Shown here piece by piece: positions 40,799-51,510 of a stretch of 64,000 nt of DNA (the first letter of the stretch is position 1; each line of letters opens with the position of its first letter). The translations under genes and the position numbers were made by a program. The stretch comes from Muriicola marianensis (GTDB lineage: Bacteria; Bacteroidota; Bacteroidia; Flavobacteriales; Flavobacteriaceae). A model generated the notes under the pieces. That model saw only the letters and a list, made by a program, of their open reading frames with translations, made no database searches and was not told the DNA's origin. The stretch spans positions 620,001-684,000 of the forward strand of contig NZ_BMFH01000001.1 in assembly GCF_014638095.1 (NCBI RefSeq), in the 5' to 3' direction.

Positions 40799-43165
40799 TC
40801 AATCGATTTTATCAAAAAAGACTTCAATGCTTCCCTGCTTTCCATCCTGGGTGAAGACGGTGGCCTCCAGCCTTATCTGGTCGAGGGCAGTAGACTCAGG
40901 GACAGGTATCACTACCTCACCGTTTTTATCCGTTCGCAGTTCTGGGCCCCAGAAGATTGTGGTTATGGATGCATTGCGTTTTCTTCTGACACGAGTATCC
41001 GTCCCTAGTTCATCAAATGCAATGGATTCATGGTATCCCTGTAAAGGTGCCTGGGCATCCTTTCTTGCCAGATAGTCGAGGTCTGACCCCGATCTCGTTT
41101 TAATGGAGATCACCCCTCCGGCCGACCGGGTACCGTAAAAAGATGCCTCCCCACCCATCAGGATCTCAATTCGTTCCACATCCGTAAAGGGAACCAGGTT
41201 CATGATATCCACCAGGGTTGTACTCTGGTCGAGCAGGAAGCCATCCAAGATCCATAAGAGCGGACCTAAACGTGCTGCTCTCGGGATTGATAAGTACGGA
41301 TATGGAGAGCCTAGTCCCACCACCTGTACCCCGGGAATATTGAGAAACAGCTGATCTATGGGCCTGGGTCTTTCCGGATCCTGTTCAATGGCTTTGGTAG
41401 CCATGAGAGCGAATTCCGGAATCTTGGATTTACTCAATTCCCTCGTGGCCACCACCGTTACCGATTCCAGGGAGATTGTCCTTTCTTTTTCTTCCCGGGT
41501 GGACTGGGCTGAGAGCAATTGGCCTGAGCCTGGTGAGTCGGTATTAGCCATTTTTTGCAGGCCCTTCCTCCTCCCTTCCGGGCTTGCCAACAGAGGGGTT
41601 TCATATTCAAAAGGGATCACCTTCACCAGTTTGGCCGCACTCTCATCTCCCGCCGTCCTGAAGACCAGCGTTGCATCGCCGAGGATATCCAGCCCGCTCA
41701 ATGTAAACATACCGTCCTGGTCTGTCACTACCTCCTGTACCGTGACCTGGTCCCCATTCTCAATGAGGATCTGCATCTCGCTGTTTACTAAAAGTTCGTT
41801 ATTCAGGTTATAGGCTTGCCCGATAAAGTCGAGCCCTTTTTGAAAATCGAACACGATCCTATCCGGGACCCGCATACGCGGAAGGATGTTTGTCAGGTTG
41901 GTATGTTTACCTGTCAGCACCCGCAGGTCTTTCAGGAAGGCTGTATTGCGTTCCTGCTCGCGTTTCTCTATGGACTCTACAGTGCTGAAACCTGCTGTTT
42001 CACTTGAATCATCTCCATTAACGCTAACAGATAATGTTGTCGATACCGGATTCTGATCCCTGTCTGTTACTCGTAATAAAATGGATTCTGATCCATCCTC
42101 ATTTATCTGCTTTTGGGCATTGACACGCAATTCATTCTTTTCAATGAGTACGGGCCGGTGCGCCCAAATCTGTCCTTCTTCATCCGCGATATACAGATCC
42201 AACAGTCCATCGGGTATCTCAGCCCTTGAGATCTCAAAAGAGGCGACATTACCCCCTTCAAATTCAATGTTCTTATCCACATAAGTGACCTGGTCGTATC
42301 TCCCTTTCAGGTATACCGGCTTTTGAAGAAGAGATTCGGTCACTTCGATACGGATGAGGATTTTTTCAGGTTGAAGATTATTGACCTGCAGGCTGTATCC
42401 GTTTTCCATGACCTCCGGTAAGGGGAGTAGCCTATTATCCGGCAGCCGGATAGAATATTGTTGTCCTGCTTGAGGAGTCAGTCTGAAAGATCCTAGTTTA
42501 CGGCCGTATTCTTCCACTTTTGCGACAACCTCTCCCTTTTGATTTAGTACCGGTATCCTGTTAAGCTCATGGTTGCGGGACGACACTACCACCTGCGTCA
42601 TCAGTCCGTCTACAAGTTGACCACCTTCTGGTTGGATGCTAACTTCCTGCTCCGGCAGGAGGACCGGATCGTTATCTCTGCGATCTTTGATCAAAATCTC
42701 CCGGGCAGGCAAGAAATGAAGGCCGTAATTCAGCATCCAGCGGGTATAGGCTCTCAGAAAATAAATCCCTGATTCCATTTTTACAGGCACTTCTATGGAC
42801 CCGGCACTACGCCCATTCGTGATCCGGTGTACCTGCTTCTTGATCAGGTTCCCACTCTGGTCCAACAGCTCTACCCTGAGTACCTCACTGGCGCTAACCC
42901 TGAATTTTTCTGGGCCTGTGAGGATATTGGCCTTGAAGAACAGTGTTTCACCTGCACGCAATTCCTCCCTGTCTGTCTGGAGTGAGACCTGCTCCTGCCA
43001 GAGCCACAGGGAATCAGCCATCATTTGAACTGCACCTGCATCAATGTAAGAACGGGAGGCAGATTTTGTCAGGTCAAAAGGACTGGAGGTGCCCTGAGCG
43101 CGTAAGCCGCTAAGCGAGGTCAGGAGAATTAAAGCAAAACTGAAGGAGAGGTGCAAGTATTTCAT
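40799..43165 (-). CDS. MG2/TonB-plug-domain outer-membrane protein without barrel
   Basis: A 788-residue exported protein (signal ending near LRAQG). The first half has macroglobulin-like domains (VSLQTDREELRAGETLFFKANIL, then IYFLRAYTRWML). A carboxypeptidase-regulatory-like domain follows at about 480-550. A TonB-receptor plug-like domain lies at about 620-740 (LFLNIPGVQVVG, DVERIEILMGGEASFYGTRSAGGVISIKTR). A full receptor barrel is missing and the chain ends soon after the plug. Such plug-only MG2 proteins are common in Flavobacteria and their role is not well established. Not fused or truncated by frameshift as far as can be seen. Confidence 0.8.
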   Translation of the reverse strand: MKYLHLSFSFALILLTSLSGLRAQGTSSPFDLTKSASRSYIDAGAVQMMADSLWLWQEQVSLQTDREELRAGETLFFKANILTGPEKFRVSASEVLRVELLDQSGNLIKKQVHRITNGRSAGSIEVPVKMESGIYFLRAYTRWMLNYGLHFLPAREILIKDRRDNDPVLLPEQEVSIQPEGGQLVDGLMTQVVVSSRNHELNRIPVLNQKGEVVAKVEEYGRKLGSFRLTPQAGQQYSIRLPDNRLLPLPEVMENGYSLQVNNLQPEKILIRIEVTESLLQKPVYLKGRYDQVTYVDKNIEFEGGNVASFEISRAEIPDGLLDLYIADEEGQIWAHRPVLIEKNELRVNAQKQINEDGSESILLRVTDRDQNPVSTTLSVSVNGDDSSETAGFSTVESIEKREQERNTAFLKDLRVLTGKHTNLTNILPRMRVPDRIVFDFQKGLDFIGQAYNLNNELLVNSEMQILIENGDQVTVQEVVTDQDGMFTLSGLDILGDATLVFRTAGDESAAKLVKVIPFEYETPLLASPEGRRKGLQKMANTDSPGSGQLLSAQSTREEKERTISLESVTVVATRELSKSKIPEFALMATKAIEQDPERPRPIDQLFLNIPGVQVVGLGSPYPYLSIPRAARLGPLLWILDGFLLDQSTTLVDIMNLVPFTDVERIEILMGGEASFYGTRSAGGVISIKTRSGSDLDYLARKDAQAPLQGYHESIAFDELGTDTRVRRKRNASITTIFWGPELRTDKNGEVVIPVPESTALDQIRLEATVFTQDGKQGSIEVFFDKID

Positions 43166-43261
43166 AATTTTGATAGTAATACTATTATTTTATAAAAGTA
43201 TCACCTTTAAAATAGGATTTGATGACGGGACAGCCAAGCAATTTAGGACTTCCTTAACTCC

Positions 43262-45310
43262 TTACTCCGGGTACTCCACCCTCAGATGGTAGATGTTGGT
43301 CAGTTTTTGTTTGAGGACTTTTTTTACCATCTCGATCTCCTTAAAGGTGATATTGGCGTTGAGGAACTGGTTGGATTTCATCTGTCCGTTCACGATCTTT
43401 TCAACAAATTCCTCGATCACTGGGTAGGAAGGGTTTACCAGGCTCTTGGAAGCGGCCTCTACCGAGTCGGCCATCATCAGGATCGCGGTCTCCTTTGAAA
43501 ACGGAATAGGCCCCGGATAGGTGAAGTCGGCTTCCTCCGCCTCCGGATTGTTTTCCAGTTCCTTTTTGTAGAAGTAGTACACCCTTGTGGTGCCGTGGTG
43601 TGTTCGGATAAAGTCGATCACCCGGTCTGGCAGATTGTTCTTCTGAGCCAGTTCTATCCCCTCGATCACATGGTTGATTATGATCTCAGCGCTTTCCTTT
43701 GGGTTGATATCGTCATGTGGATTCACATTGGTCACCTGGTTCTCCGTAAAATAGGTGGGGTTGTTCATCTTCCCGATATCGTGGTACAGGGCCCCTACCC
43801 TGGTGAGCATGGCATTGGCACCGACCGCATTGGCCGCAGCTTCGGCCAGGTTGGCAACCTGCAGGGAATGGTGGAAGGTCCCGGGTGCCTTATTCGAAAG
43901 TTCTTTGAGCAGCCTGGAATTTGTATCAGATAATTCCAGGAGAGAGACGTCCGATATCATCCCAAAGATCTTCTCGTAGATGTAAATAAGAGGCTGAGCA
44001 AAGAGAGTGATCATTCCGTTCAGGATAAAGATCCCGAAGGTATATATGTTTATGTCCTCCAGAGTCCCCTCGTGAATGATATGAAAGGCGAAATAACCCA
44101 CGATGTAGATCAGGGTGATCTGCCCTACCGAAATAAAGAGGTTGGCCCTTTTGTACAATTCGGATACCGTCAGGATGGTGACGATACCGGCGATGATCTG
44201 CAGGAAGGTATATTCAAAACTGTTGGGTACCACAAAACCCAGGATAAGGACGGTCAGCACATGAACGAACAATCCGAGACGGGCATCAAAAAAAGTCTTG
44301 AGGATCAGTGGCAGGATACAAAGGGGGACCACAAAAACATAGGTCTCATCATACTTCACCACCAGGGTGGTGAGAAAGACCATCAGCAGGACGTTAAAAA
44401 AGATAAAAGTGACCTTTACGTTGTTCCGGTAAATAGCAGGCCTGTACTTCTGCAGGAAGAGGAACAGCATCATCAGCACCAGGGCTACGAGGATGGTATA
44501 ACCAAAAAGGATAAAGTACTGGCTGTTCTCAGACCAGAGTTCCGACTCGTATTCTGCCTTAAGGGAATTGAGGATATTCAGGTTTTCAGCCTCCACCACT
44601 TCCCCCCGCGCGATGATTAGCTTGCCCTCATCAACGTTGCCTCTGGTCGTGGAGATCCTTGACAATTCGTCTGCCAGTTCCTTTTCCGACAACTCAGCGT
44701 CATAGGTCACGTTGGGTTTCAACGCATTGAACAATACTTCCTGGTAAAGGGGGTAAAACTGTTCTGCCCTTCTCGTATTCAGGATTCCCCTGACCACTGA
44801 ATCTACCTGTGAAAGGGAATACAAGGCATCCGCTCTTATCCTGCTGGCTTCATTATTCCTGACAAGATAAAGATCATCCGGTGTGTCCCTGCCAGAGGCC
44901 TTTTGAAGTATCCCGTTCTGGTAGAGTTCTACCAGTACCTCCTCCCCTATGCGGGTGAGGCGACCTTTCTGACTATCTGATAGTTGCTCATCCTCCAGAC
45001 TCTCCTGAAAATCTAAAAGGAAATTCTGACTCACCTCCTCAACTACTGCGGTATCGTAGGTGTAGTAGGGAATTTGGCGCTCTCTAATGGCCTGTTGCTC
45101 CTCAGCGATCTCAGCTTCTCCTTTCCTGATGGAAAAATCAAACGGGGCGTATAAATTCTCATATTGCCAGGGCTTCCCCTTCTGGAATTCGTACTTGAAC
45201 TTCCCTCCCCTGGGAAAAAAGAAGACGATGCAACCCACCGTCACAACATACAGGATGTACTTGTAGATCAGGCCCTGATTCTTATACAGCTTATCTAATG
45301 AATCTTCCAT
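43262..45310 (-). CDS. 7TM-HD phosphodiesterase, PgpH type
   Basis: A 682-residue membrane protein. An N-terminal helix and extracellular 7TMR-HDED domain (about 40-265) are followed by seven helices (about 270-455) and a cytoplasmic HD domain with HHSLQVANLAEAAANAVGANAMLTRVGALYHDIGKM and the later FIRTHHGTTR. This layout matches PgpH, a c-di-AMP phosphodiesterase of Gram-positive bacteria and Bacteroidetes. It would lower c-di-AMP in response to an envelope signal. Single gene, divergent from the thiolase. Confidence 0.88.
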   Translation of the reverse strand: MEDSLDKLYKNQGLIYKYILYVVTVGCIVFFFPRGGKFKYEFQKGKPWQYENLYAPFDFSIRKGEAEIAEEQQAIRERQIPYYTYDTAVVEEVSQNFLLDFQESLEDEQLSDSQKGRLTRIGEEVLVELYQNGILQKASGRDTPDDLYLVRNNEASRIRADALYSLSQVDSVVRGILNTRRAEQFYPLYQEVLFNALKPNVTYDAELSEKELADELSRISTTRGNVDEGKLIIARGEVVEAENLNILNSLKAEYESELWSENSQYFILFGYTILVALVLMMLFLFLQKYRPAIYRNNVKVTFIFFNVLLMVFLTTLVVKYDETYVFVVPLCILPLILKTFFDARLGLFVHVLTVLILGFVVPNSFEYTFLQIIAGIVTILTVSELYKRANLFISVGQITLIYIVGYFAFHIIHEGTLEDINIYTFGIFILNGMITLFAQPLIYIYEKIFGMISDVSLLELSDTNSRLLKELSNKAPGTFHHSLQVANLAEAAANAVGANAMLTRVGALYHDIGKMNNPTYFTENQVTNVNPHDDINPKESAEIIINHVIEGIELAQKNNLPDRVIDFIRTHHGTTRVYYFYKKELENNPEAEEADFTYPGPIPFSKETAILMMADSVEAASKSLVNPSYPVIEEFVEKIVNGQMKSNQFLNANITFKEIEMVKKVLKQKLTNIYHLRVEYPE

Positions 45311-45424
45311 GCGTTGCTGAGCTGGGATAAAAATAGAAAATATAATGTCAACCCTCTTCTTTTATATCCATCGGGTGATCCATTGGCGCATAATTTCTTA
45401 ATTTCGCGACAGAACTGAACAACT

Positions 45425-46600
45425 ATGAAAGAAGTCGTAATCGTATCCCTCGCACGTACTCCCATAGGGAGTTTTATGGGAGCATTATCCGGAATACCAG
45501 CACCTAAATTAGGAGCTGTCGCGATTAAAGGAGCGCTGAAAAAAATTGGTCTTTCACCTGATAAGGTGGAAGAAGTTTTGATGGGAAATGTGGTGCAGGC
45601 AGGAACAGGCCAGGCCCCTGCGCGTCAGGCGGCCATATACGCCGGCATACCCGATACTGTCCCTTGTACCACCGTGAACAAGGTATGTGCCTCCGGGATG
45701 AAGGCCATCATGCAGGGGGCCCAATCTATCGCTCTCGGAGATACCTCCATCGTCGTTGCCGGTGGAATGGAGAACATGAGTTTGATCCCGCACTACGTGC
45801 ACATGCGCACCGGGCAGAAATTCGGACCGGCCACCCTGGAAGACGGAATGCAGAAAGACGGTCTGGTTGATGCCTACGATCAGAATGCCATGGGAGTCTG
45901 TGCAGACCTGTGTGCCGTGGAACACAAATTCAGCAGGGAAGACCAGGATGCCTTTGCCATACAGTCTTACCAGAGATCAGCCAGGGCATGGGCAGACGGA
46001 AAGTTCGCTGACGAAGTAGTCCCTGTAGAAGTACCACAGCGCAGGGGAGAGCCCCTGATCTTTAATGAAGATGAGGAGTTCAAGAACGTAAAAATGGAAA
46101 AAATACCCGGTTTGAGGCCAGCCTTTTCAAAGGACGGCACGGTCACCGCGGCCAATGCCTCCACTATCAATGACGGAGCGGCAGCCGTAGTACTGATGAG
46201 TGCCGAAAAGGCAGCGGAATTAAACCTCAAGCCCCTGGCTTCCATAAAAGCCTATGCAGATGCGGCTCAGGAACCTAAGTGGTTTACGACAGCCCCTGCC
46301 AAAGCCCTGCCCAAAGCGCTGGCAAAGGCAAATTTGAAAATCGAGGATATCGACTTTTTTGAGTTCAATGAGGCTTTCTCCGTAGTGGGATTAGCCAATA
46401 TGAAGCTCCTCGGCCTTAATGATAAGAATGTAAACGTAAATGGAGGTGCCGTTTCCCTGGGTCACCCCCTGGGATGTTCCGGAGCCCGTATCGTGATCAC
46501 CCTCCTGAGCGTGATGCAGCAGAACAATGGTAAATACGGAGCAGCAGCCATATGTAACGGAGGAGGCGGCGCCTCGGCCCTTATCCTGGAACGTAAATAA
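45425..46600 (+). CDS. Acetyl-CoA C-acetyltransferase (thiolase)
   Basis: A 391-residue cytosolic thiolase. The catalytic residues are Cys88 (NKVCASGMKA), His347 (SLGHPLGCSGAR) and Cys377 (ICNGGGGAS). NEAFS is in the usual place. It joins or cleaves acetyl-CoA/acetoacetyl-CoA, in fatty-acid or branched-chain degradation or ketone metabolism. No neighbouring beta-oxidation gene is present; an NlpC/P60 gene follows at once. Confidence 0.93.
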   Translation: MKEVVIVSLARTPIGSFMGALSGIPAPKLGAVAIKGALKKIGLSPDKVEEVLMGNVVQAGTGQAPARQAAIYAGIPDTVPCTTVNKVCASGMKAIMQGAQSIALGDTSIVVAGGMENMSLIPHYVHMRTGQKFGPATLEDGMQKDGLVDAYDQNAMGVCADLCAVEHKFSREDQDAFAIQSYQRSARAWADGKFADEVVPVEVPQRRGEPLIFNEDEEFKNVKMEKIPGLRPAFSKDGTVTAANASTINDGAAAVVLMSAEKAAELNLKPLASIKAYADAAQEPKWFTTAPAKALPKALAKANLKIEDIDFFEFNEAFSVVGLANMKLLGLNDKNVNVNGGAVSLGHPLGCSGARIVITLLSVMQQNNGKYGAAAICNGGGGASALILERK

Positions 46601-46606
46601 GCATAC

Positions 46607-47374
46607 TTGCAAAAAAACACCCATCACTACGGGCTCTGTGCCCAGAGTATTATCCCGGTTCGCGCAGCGGCAAGTGCTTCCGGAGAACAGGTCACCCAGC
46701 TGCTTTACGGGGATTTGTACAAGGTGACCGACCACCGTAAGGACTGGGTTAAGGTACGGGTAACCTGGGACGGAACGGAAGGATGGATCCCTAAAAACCA
46801 GTCGTACCCCCTGGAAAAAGAAAGTTACAGGGAATTCAAAGGCACCAAGGAACCGGCCCATGCCTCAGACCTGATCGCTTTTGTCAGCTCAGGTAAAAGC
46901 CAGTTGATTCCCATACTCCTGGGTTCCGTGGTTCAATTTGCCCGCTCCATGAACCATATCTACGAGGGGGAACTGGTCAGGGGAAAGCTGGAAAAATCCA
47001 ATTTACTCAACACGGCCCTTCAATACCTCGATGCCCCATATCAGTGGGGAGGAAAAACCCCTTTCGGGATCGATTGCTCGGGCCTCACCCAGATGGTCTA
47101 CAAGATCAACGGGTATTCCCTGCCCAGAAACGCATCAGACCAATCGGCCCTCGGCGAAGTATTGAGCTTTGTGGAGGAAAGCAGTCCGGGCGACCTCGCT
47201 TTCTTCGACGACGAAGAGGGAAGGATCACCCATGTGGGCATCATCATGAAAGACAACCATATCATACACGCCCATGGAAGGGTACGGATAGACAGGCTCG
47301 ATCAAAGCGGGATCTATGACTCTGATCAGGGGCGGTATACCCATAAGCTGAGAGTGATCAAAAAGATCCTATAA
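46607..47374 (+). CDS. NlpC/P60-family cell-wall hydrolase with SH3-like domain
   Basis: A 255-residue protein; TTG at 46607 is the only possible start, 6 nt after the thiolase stop. Residues about 10-65 form an SH3-like domain (RKDWVKVRVTWDGTEGWIPKNQ). The C-terminal 110 residues are NlpC/P60 with catalytic Cys in GIDCSGL, His in THVGIIM and the third residue in IIHAHGRV. It would cleave peptidoglycan stem peptides. No signal peptide is seen, which is odd for a wall enzyme, though flavobacterial relatives often look this way. Likely cotranscribed with the thiolase. Confidence 0.88.
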   Translation: MQKNTHHYGLCAQSIIPVRAAASASGEQVTQLLYGDLYKVTDHRKDWVKVRVTWDGTEGWIPKNQSYPLEKESYREFKGTKEPAHASDLIAFVSSGKSQLIPILLGSVVQFARSMNHIYEGELVRGKLEKSNLLNTALQYLDAPYQWGGKTPFGIDCSGLTQMVYKINGYSLPRNASDQSALGEVLSFVEESSPGDLAFFDDEEGRITHVGIIMKDNHIIHAHGRVRIDRLDQSGIYDSDQGRYTHKLRVIKKIL

Positions 47375-47376
47375 AA

Positions 47377-47402
47377 AAACCCGGCCTTTGAAGACCGGGT
47401 TT
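47377..47402. terminator. Bidirectional terminator
   Basis: AAACCCGG and CCGGGTTT with T/A runs on both sides, between the convergent NlpC/P60 and TPR genes. Confidence 0.9.
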
Positions 47403-47422
47403 CTTACTTCTAAAAAGAAATC

Positions 47423-48688
47423 TTATTCTCCGAGGAGCTTTTTGATCCTCATGAAGTTCTCATTGTCGCCCAGCGCCCCGTAGATATTCTTGAGCTGGGT
47501 CAGGATGCCCTGGTTGTCAGGATTGTTCTTAAGAGCGTCCTCGAGTACGATGGCTCCTTCTCTGAACAATTCATCCTTTTGTTTTTTGAGCTCCTCGTAA
47601 CGGGCGATGTCGGCCCTGGAATTACCCAGGCTGTTCATCTCATCGATCAGGCCGTTACCCTCGTTTACGTATGTGGTTGAGAGGTTCAGCTGGGCATTCA
47701 CATATCCCGGATTGATCTCGATAGCCCTTTTGTAGGCAGTTCTGGCTTCTTCGAGGTTCCCCTGTTCCATATTGATCACCCCGATGTTGTACTGCAGGTC
47801 AGGATTGTCAGGAGCCATAGCTGAGGCCTCAGCCATCAGAGACTTGAACTTATCCTTGTCGCCCAACTTGTAATATAAGTTAGCTTCGTTCAGCACGAGA
47901 TTGACGTCATCAGGGTTTTCAGCCCTGGCATCTGTGTAAGCCTGAAGAGCCTTTTCGTCCTGTCCTAACTGAGTGTAGATCAGGGCGATATTCTTGATGA
48001 TCTCCGACCTTTTAGAAGGGGTCCTTTCCATCACCGGGTCTTTGTAGGTACCGGACTTTACCATGATATCCATCTGGGTCTTGTCGTTCATTTCCTCTAC
48101 TTCACCCGTCTCAATGTTGGTCGCTTTATAGGACATGGTGCTCCCGTCATAATTGAGTTTTTTCAACTCCTCGTAGTATCCGAGAGCCTGCTCGTAGTGC
48201 TGTCCGTTAACAGCACTGCTGGCAGCGTAATACAGGTAGATGGTATCCCTGGGGCTCAACTGGTAAGCCATGTAGAGTTTATCTGCACCTTCCTTGTATT
48301 TCTTGTTATTGTTGTCGTCCACTGCAGCATTGATCAGGTCTGAAGTCATCCCTGCCAGCATCTGCCGGCTATCAGAGCTGTATTTCGCTTTCCCGCTGGC
48401 ATCCTCGATCTCTATCACCTTCTGATAAGAAGAAATAGCTTCATCAAAGGCACTGGCCTGTCCTTTCTTGGCGAGATCTGCAAATACCTGACCTCTTACA
48501 AAATAATATTGGGCCTGGGTACGCTCATCAGCTCCACCGATCATCCCGGAAATGGATTCCAGGCTTGACTTGGCAGCTGTCGCATCTCCGTTCTTAAGGG
48601 CTTTCTCCGCATCTTTCAACTCACTCTTTTGGGAAAAAGCGAGCGTGCTAAACATCATAGCCATTAAAATGAATAGTTTCGTTCTCAT
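47423..48688 (-). CDS. Periplasmic TPR protein downstream of gyrA
   Basis: A 421-residue protein with signal peptide (cleavage near AFSQK) and at least five TPR repeats, for example QDEKALQAYTDARAENPDD and GNLEEARTAYKRAIEINPGY. It has no enzyme domain. It follows gyrA by 30 nt on the same strand, an arrangement common in Flavobacteriaceae, so the two are likely co-transcribed. A scaffold role in the periplasm is inferred; the link to gyrase is positional only. Confidence 0.85.
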   Translation of the reverse strand: MRTKLFILMAMMFSTLAFSQKSELKDAEKALKNGDATAAKSSLESISGMIGGADERTQAQYYFVRGQVFADLAKKGQASAFDEAISSYQKVIEIEDASGKAKYSSDSRQMLAGMTSDLINAAVDDNNNKKYKEGADKLYMAYQLSPRDTIYLYYAASSAVNGQHYEQALGYYEELKKLNYDGSTMSYKATNIETGEVEEMNDKTQMDIMVKSGTYKDPVMERTPSKRSEIIKNIALIYTQLGQDEKALQAYTDARAENPDDVNLVLNEANLYYKLGDKDKFKSLMAEASAMAPDNPDLQYNIGVINMEQGNLEEARTAYKRAIEINPGYVNAQLNLSTTYVNEGNGLIDEMNSLGNSRADIARYEELKKQKDELFREGAIVLEDALKNNPDNQGILTQLKNIYGALGDNENFMRIKKLLGE

Positions 48689-48718
48689 TGTTTCTCTCTT
48701 TTGTTTAGTGTTTATTAA

Positions 48719-51250
48719 TTATTGTTCTGATTCCGGTTCCTGAGTATCAAGAGCCGTGCCATCTTCTGTTTTTACTTCTATATCCCTCACATCTACTTCC
48801 TCGAGGTTATCCTCGTCCTTCATGACCTTGGCCACCGCAGCGATAGAATCGTTGTCCTTGAGGTTGATCAGTTTAACCCCCTGGGTTGCCCTTCCCATTG
48901 TCCTCAGGTCGTCCACGCTCATGCGAATCGCGATGCCCGATTTGTTGATGATCATCAGATCGTCTGAATCGGATACGTTCTTGATGGCGACCAATCCGCC
49001 TGTCTTCTCAGTAATGGAAATGGTCTTCACTCCTTTTCCGCCACGATTGGTAATTCGGTAGTCGTCTATGCTGGACCTCTTGCCATATCCGTTCTCGGAA
49101 ACCACCAGGATGTCCTCTTCAAAGTTATGGACAGAGATCATTCCGATCACTTCGTCATCGTCGTCTGCCAGGGTGATACCGCGAACACCGGAGGCACTAC
49201 GGCCCATAGGTCGGGTTTTGCTCTCCTCAAATCGAATGGCTTTCCCGGACTTAAGTCCCAGGAAGATCTGGCTGGTACCTGTAGTGAGCTTGGCTTCCAG
49301 CAATTCGTCACCTTCCCGCACATTGATCGCAATGATTCCATTTTGTCTCGGCCTTGAATACTGCTCCAGGGAAGTTTTTTTGACCACACCTTTTTTGGTG
49401 GCCATGATCACGTAGTGACTGTTCACGTAATCATCATCCTTAAGGTCCTGGGTACAGATAAAGGCTTTGACCTTGTCTTCGGTTTCTATGTTGATCAGGT
49501 TTTGTATCGCCCTTCCCTTGGAAGTCCTGCTTCCTTCAGGGATCTCAAAGACCCTCATCCAGAAACACTTACCGCTCTGGGTAAAGAACAGCATGTACTG
49601 GTGGTTGGTCCCTACAAAGAGGTGTTCCAAAAAGTCTTCGTTACGGGTAGCAGAAGCTTTCTGCCCTACCCCTCCCCTGTGCTGGGTCTTGTATTCAGTA
49701 AGGGGTGTTCTTTTGATATACCCGGCATGGGAAATGGTGATGACCACCTGCTCATCAGGGATCATGTCTTCTATACTCAGATCCCCTCCGGCAAAGTTGA
49801 TCTCCGAACGCCTATCGTCTCCGTATTTCTCCTTTACCTCCAGGAGCTCCTCCTTGATGATCTCCATCCTTCTCTCCTTTCTGGCGAGGATATCCTTGAG
49901 ATCTTCAATGGTTTTTAGGATCTCTTCGTATTCTGATCTGAGTTTATCCTGCTCAAGACCGGTGAGTTGCCTCAGTCGCATCTCCACAATGGCTCTGGCC
50001 TGAATTTCTGTCAGTTCAAAACGGTCGATCAGGTTTTGCCTTGCTGTATCTGCATCTGATGAGGCCCGGATGATGCTGATCACCTCGTCAATATTATCAG
50101 AGGCTATGATCAGACCTTCCAGGATATGTGCCCGGTCTTCGGCCTTCTTCAGGTCGTACTTCGTCCTGCGGACCACTACCTCATGCCTGTGCTCCACAAA
50201 GTAGGAGATGATCTCCTTTACATTGAGTAACTGGGGACGTCCGTTGACCAGGGCGATATTGTTCACGCTGAAGGACGACTGCAGGGCTGTGTATTTGAAA
50301 AGCGTATTAAGCACAATGTTAGGAATAGCATCCCGCTTGAGGATGTACACCACACGCATCCCTTTCCGGTCACTCTCATCCCGGATATTGCTGATCCCTT
50401 CTATCTTTTTATCATTGATCAGGTCGGCCGTCTTCTTGATCATATCGGCCTTGTTCACCTGGTACGGGATCTCCGTCACGATGATGCACTCACGCCCGTC
50501 TACTTCTTCAAAATGGGCTTTGGCCCTCATCACGATTCGCCCGCGACCGGTGTGGAATGCTTCCTTAACTCCATCGTATCCGTAGATGATCCCCCCGGTT
50601 GGAAAATCAGGGGCTTTGATGTGAGTGATCAGTTCGTCTATTTCGATCTCGGGATTATCGATAAAGGCCACGGTCCCATCCACCACCTCCGAGAGGTTAT
50701 GAGGGGGCATATTGGTAGCCATCCCTACGGCGATACCGGACGCACCGTTGATCAAAAGGTTGGGTATCCTCGCAGGCAATACGGTGGGTTCCTGAAGGGA
50801 ATCGTCAAAGTTGAGCTGATGGTCGACGGTCTCCTTTTCTATGTCCGTCAGCATCTCATCAGCGATCTTCCTCATCCGCGCCTCCGTATATCGCATAGCA
50901 GCCGGACTGTCACCATCGATGGAACCGAAGTTACCCTGTCCGTCTATGAGCATGTACCTCAGGCTCCACTCCTGGGCCATACGCACCATGGTATCGTATA
51001 CCGAGGTATCTCCGTGCGGGTGATATTTACCTAAAACCTCCCCGACAATACGGGCAGATTTCTTATGGGCGCTGCTGGATCTCACCCCCAGTTCATGCAT
51101 TCCGTAGAGCACCCTTCTGTGCACTGGTTTCAACCCATCCCTGACATCGGGGAGGGCACGTGACACAATGACCGACATTGAATAATCAATGTAGGCAGAT
51201 TTCATTTCATCCTCTATGTTGATCGGGATCAATTTTTCTCCTTCTGCCAT
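48719..51250 (-). CDS. gyrA: DNA gyrase subunit A
   Basis: An 843-residue topoisomerase subunit, near the usual length. The DNA-breakage Tyr lies in [10 protein letters not shown]. The quinolone-determining region reads [10 protein letters not shown], with Thr where E. coli has Ser83; many species carry Thr naturally. The C-terminal wrapping domain has [11 protein letters not shown] as the GyrA box and acidic tail residues. It introduces negative supercoils together with GyrB, which lies elsewhere. Divergent from clpC with a 260-nt spacer. Confidence 0.97.
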   Translation of the reverse strand: MAEGEKLIPINIEDEMKSAYIDYSMSVIVSRALPDVRDGLKPVHRRVLYGMHELGVRSSSAHKKSARIVGEVLGKYHPHGDTSVYDTMVRMAQEWSLRYMLIDGQGNFGSIDGDSPAAMRYTEARMRKIADEMLTDIEKETVDHQLNFDDSLQEPTVLPARIPNLLINGASGIAVGMATNMPPHNLSEVVDGTVAFIDNPEIEIDELITHIKAPDFPTGGIIYGYDGVKEAFHTGRGRIVMRAKAHFEEVDGRECIIVTEIPYQVNKADMIKKTADLINDKKIEGISNIRDESDRKGMRVVYILKRDAIPNIVLNTLFKYTALQSSFSVNNIALVNGRPQLLNVKEIISYFVEHRHEVVVRRTKYDLKKAEDRAHILEGLIIASDNIDEVISIIRASSDADTARQNLIDRFELTEIQARAIVEMRLRQLTGLEQDKLRSEYEEILKTIEDLKDILARKERRMEIIKEELLEVKEKYGDDRRSEINFAGGDLSIEDMIPDEQVVITISHAGYIKRTPLTEYKTQHRGGVGQKASATRNEDFLEHLFVGTNHQYMLFFTQSGKCFWMRVFEIPEGSRTSKGRAIQNLINIETEDKVKAFICTQDLKDDDYVNSHYVIMATKKGVVKKTSLEQYSRPRQNGIIAINVREGDELLEAKLTTGTSQIFLGLKSGKAIRFEESKTRPMGRSASGVRGITLADDDDEVIGMISVHNFEEDILVVSENGYGKRSSIDDYRITNRGGKGVKTISITEKTGGLVAIKNVSDSDDLMIINKSGIAIRMSVDDLRTMGRATQGVKLINLKDNDSIAAVAKVMKDEDNLEEVDVRDIEVKTEDGTALDTQEPESEQ

Positions 51251-51510
51251 ATAAAAATCCTATTGCTTATCAGTGGTTAAAACATCGGCCCAATATACAC
51301 AAAATGATAGGTTAAGGCGCACAAAACATTGACTTTATTGCAGAATTTATCAACATGACAGATAGGCGTTTTCGTTGATAAAACGCCTGTTAATTATTTT
51401 GTAAATCGGGCATTTTTTCGTCATTTAGACCAACTTAATCTAATATAGGTACGGTATTTGACGTTCTTATGGTAAGTTTTACTAATTTTAAAGTGATTTA
51501 AGGAATTCCT

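Noticed and set aside
50960-51030. Thr at the GyrA position equal to E. coli Ser83 as a quinolone-resistance change.
   Set aside because: Thr is the natural residue in several species; no wild-type comparison is available, so no resistance claim is made.
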